Assembly: GCA_938041695.1 (NCBI GenBank)
Contig: CALISI010000080.1
Coordinates: 1-15,248 of the forward strand
From: an uncultured Actinomyces sp.
Lineage (GTDB): Bacteria; Actinomycetota; Actinomycetes; Actinomycetales; Actinomycetaceae
Direction of reading: 5' to 3'
DNA length: 15,248 nt
Part shown: positions 14,401 through 15,248 of the stretch, one piece after another
Position numbering within the stretch: position 1 is the stretch's first letter
Layout of the letters: each line of letters starts with the position of its first letter
Notes under the pieces: model-generated
Databases searched by the model: none
The model's input: the letters and a program-made list of their open reading frames with translations, nothing else
Told to the model about the DNA's origin: nothing
Translations under genes and position numbers: made by a program

Positions 14401-14912
14401 GCGCTTACGGAGTTGGCCGTGACGTCACCGCCATGGCGTGCGAGCGCAATATCCTGCGCTACCGCCCCACTCCGGTCCTCGTGCGAGCCGCCAGCGGAAC
14501 CACCCTCGTAGACACGGTCCGTGTGTTGGCGGCGGGTGTTCTGGCGGGCGGGCCGATCGGCCTGTCCCTTGCTGACGCACTTCCTGCCTCCGTGGCGGAC
14601 TTTCTCGAGTCTTTGGATATTGAGGTGACAGTCGAGGATGAGGCCTCGTGGGATTCTCGTTTGTCGATGGTCGCGAACTCGGGCGGTCTGGGAATGCGCG
14701 TGCGCGTCCTTGGCCCGCGCGAGGAGTCCTCGGAGGATCGTTGGGAGCGCGCAAGTCGCGCGAGTATGGGTAGCCCCGATCTTGCGCTGTACACGGGAGC
14801 GGTGACGCCGTGCCCCCATACGGAACTGCTGCCCTTCCTGCGTGAACAGGCGGTGGCGATCACGAACCATCGTTTCGGAACGCCGCTGGATTTGGCTGCG
14901 GGGCTCCTGTAG
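11349..14912 (+). CDS. putA: Bifunctional proline dehydrogenase / L-glutamate gamma-semialdehyde dehydrogenase (PutA, long form without DNA-binding domain)
   Basis: This 1187-residue enzyme oxidises proline to P5C with FAD and then glutamate semialdehyde to glutamate with NAD+. A helical N-terminal arm (1-155) is followed by the PRODH barrel (about 157-435): NLLGEAVLGEKEA, VSIKVSA (191-197), LNLDMEDYKD (232-241), IVKGANLSMER (300-310), and YVPVVNPREFDVAISYLVRRLEEN (403-426). The ALDH domain (about 500-960) has ASPWNFPI (641-648), catalytic-position Glu741 in LLGETSGKNA, and nucleophile Cys775 in HAGQKCSAS. Residues about 980-1187 form the C-terminal ALDH-superfamily-like domain of long PutAs. 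There is no ribbon-helix-helix at the N-terminus, so it is not a self-repressor. TGGAGG seven bases upstream fixes ATG 11349; a longer GTG start at 11304 lacks such a site. The regulator may be the TetR protein upstream. Confidence 0.96.
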   Translation: MTNVAVPTPPHPDSNARRCSDDLWALGERAIIRARRWADESAHEPTPQSAKILSRILSDPDGLTFTTRFVDDVVRPADLDVASEALKRLSAGRKIFLPPALAAAMGLGSTASRLAPRTVTTVARRVFREIVGDLVVDATDRGLGPALARLRTGGHRLNVNLLGEAVLGEKEAAHRLSEVSRLVTREDVDYVSIKVSAVTGPHNPWGFEEVVEHGVSALLPLYRLARDNRTFLNLDMEDYKDLDLTIAVFTAILDQPDMRGYEAGIVLQAYLPDSLGALQRLQEWARTRVDAGGSRIKVRIVKGANLSMERVDAEIHGWELTTWPSKQATDTNYKRMLSWAMTPERTRAIRLGVAGQNIFDIAFAYELRAARGVEDSVEFEMLSGMATGIQEVVRRDVGSLLLYVPVVNPREFDVAISYLVRRLEENATPENFMSGVFDIAENEDVFARERDRFLAALSDVDPDAPVPVPNRSQNRLAEREAGVPAERGSLAERARRAFVSEPDSDPALAANRQWARDIAAAIPGSTRGVKAVHDGAQALATNKAVDGLVEAAARAASSWQCLTPEERAATLHRVGDVLAAHRGELIEVAGSEAGKTIDQADPEVSEAVDFCHHYAQASLQLTDEVYMAGARFVPVDVTVVASPWNFPIAIPVGGVAAALAAGSAVILKPAPPAKRCAAELVAAFHEAGIPRELVALAPLDDGDVSRYLVTHEDVDRVVLTGSYDTARLFRSWKPDMHLLGETSGKNAIIVTPSADPDLAVRDIVHSAFAHAGQKCSASSLLILVGSAGRSTRIARQLVDATASLRVGLPASLDSQVGPVVVPDDEKAVRGLTTLGEGEHWVLKPRYLGDGLWTPGIRAGVVPGSEFHLTEYFAPVLGVMRVKTLEEAIEAVNEVDYGLTSGLHTLDTEELAMWLDGIEAGNLYVNRGITGAVVRRQPFGGWKRSAIGSTTKAGGPSYLLGLGEVEAAREAAVGESTMDTATLAPSVHALCHAASAHLSSDEVVELGGAVANDAAAWARAYGVGRDVTAMACERNILRYRPTPVLVRAASGTTLVDTVRVLAAGVLAGGPIGLSLADALPASVADFLESLDIEVTVEDEASWDSRLSMVANSGGLGMRVRVLGPREESSEDRWERASRASMGSPDLALYTGAVTPCPHTELLPFLREQAVAITNHRFGTPLDLAAGLL

Positions 14913-14959
14913 CGCTCGCGCCCGGTAACCGGTTGAGCCTCTGAGCTCGGCGGAGGACA

Positions 14960-14994
14960 GTGAACGCCCGCGACGATGAGTCGCGGGCGTTCAC
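14960..14994. terminator. putA terminator hairpin
   Basis: GTGAACGCCCGCGAC (14960-14974) and its exact complement (14980-14994) form a 15-bp perfect stem with a 5-nt loop, 47 bases after the putA stop. There is no U-tract. It could also act as a backup for rpmB transcription from the other strand. Confidence 0.75.
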
Positions 14995-15040
14995 ACATGT
15001 TGATTCAGGGAATGTACGCAGCGGAGGCGAGGAGTGGATA

Positions 15041-15082
15041 AACGCTGGAGGGGCGAGCCTGTCGGCTCGCCCCTCCAGCGTT
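15041..15082 (-). terminator. rpmB terminator hairpin
   Basis: A 19-bp perfect stem (15041-15059 with 15064-15082) and a 4-nt loop lie 17 bases beyond the rpmB stop. Read on the minus strand the stem ends in GTTT followed by ATCC, giving a short U-run. It pairs with the putA hairpin as a double insulator between convergent genes. Confidence 0.75.
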
Positions 15083-15099
15083 ACGTCAGCGCCGTCGAC

Positions 15100-15248
15100 T
15101 CAGATCGCGCGGGCGACCTTGTCGGACTTCAGGCACTTGGTGCACACGTTCAGGCGCTTGGGCGTCCCATTGACCAGGGCGCGAACGCGCTGAATGTTCG
15201 GATTCCACCGGCGGTTGGTGCGAACGTGCGAGTGCGACACGCTCTTGC
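15100..15248 (-). CDS. rpmB: 50S ribosomal protein bL28, C-terminal part (5' end outside window)
   Basis: The minus-strand frame runs off the window edge and gives 48 residues: KSVSHSHVRTNRRWNPNIQR, then VRALVNGTPKRLNV, then CTKCLKSDKVARAI. The SVSHSH...RTNRRWNPN block is diagnostic of bL28. CTKC is the second half of the zinc-ribbon in the cysteine-containing (C+) form of the protein; the first CxxC would lie outside the window. The stop is the complement of 15100-15102, followed by a strong hairpin. It converges with putA. It is too short to appear as a complete gene here, but the assignment is clear. Confidence 0.93.
   Translation of the reverse strand, partial: KSVSHSHVRTNRRWNPNIQRVRALVNGTPKRLNVCTKCLKSDKVARAI

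Overview
The window is high-GC DNA with strongly GC-biased third codon positions and looks like an actinobacterial chromosome. The nearest fit I can suggest is Actinomycetaceae (Actinomyces/Schaalia type). The support is a PriA-type HisA, the actinobacterial IF3 with a long charged tail, the infC-rpmI-rplT-RNA methyltransferase order, and a long PutA without a ribbon-helix-helix domain. The family-level call is inference. I saw no tRNA, rRNA, CRISPR array or insertion sequence.

Layout. (1) Positions 1-1295 hold the 3' end of dnaE. It converges on a small S4-domain RNA-binding gene on the minus strand, with a shared hairpin between them. (2) Positions 1675-3808 hold a tightly coupled plus-strand operon with two ATGA overlaps: an unrecognised protein, the phosphoribosyl isomerase PriA/HisA, and an SseB-domain protein. 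The PriA loop that carries a key Trp in the M. tuberculosis enzyme has Gly here, which suggests altered substrate specificity. (3) Positions 3860-6238 hold the translation operon. A promoter and a ~210-nt structured leader with an intrinsic terminator are followed by infC, which has no ATG, GTG or TTG near its true N-terminus and apparently starts at ATC. Then come rpmI, rplT and a SpoU/TrmH rRNA methyltransferase. (4) Positions 6285-7280 hold thiL, probably leaderless. (5) Positions 7285-14912 look like an accessory block between thiL and rpmB: a small acidic-tailed protein gene, a decayed copy and an intact copy of a single-pass membrane protein, a TetR regulator, and a 1187-residue bifunctional proline dehydrogenase/glutamate-semialdehyde dehydrogenase (putA). 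(6) Two strong hairpins separate putA from the convergent, edge-truncated rpmB (bL28).

How the parts relate. The core genes serve replication (dnaE) and translation (infC, rpmI, rplT, methyltransferase, rpmB). The infC operon shows two layers of likely control: a transcription attenuator in the leader and a non-canonical start codon that IF3 itself would discriminate against. The accessory block combines proline catabolism, possibly under the neighbouring TetR regulator, with a cell-envelope protein family undergoing duplication and decay.

The most rewarding points for follow-up are the PriA active-site substitution, the infC leader with its ATC start, the putA 5' leader with a hairpin that covers the ribosome binding site of an upstream ORF, and the tandem membrane-protein pair with one copy broken by two identifiable lesions. 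I did not find a clear new defence or mobile system.
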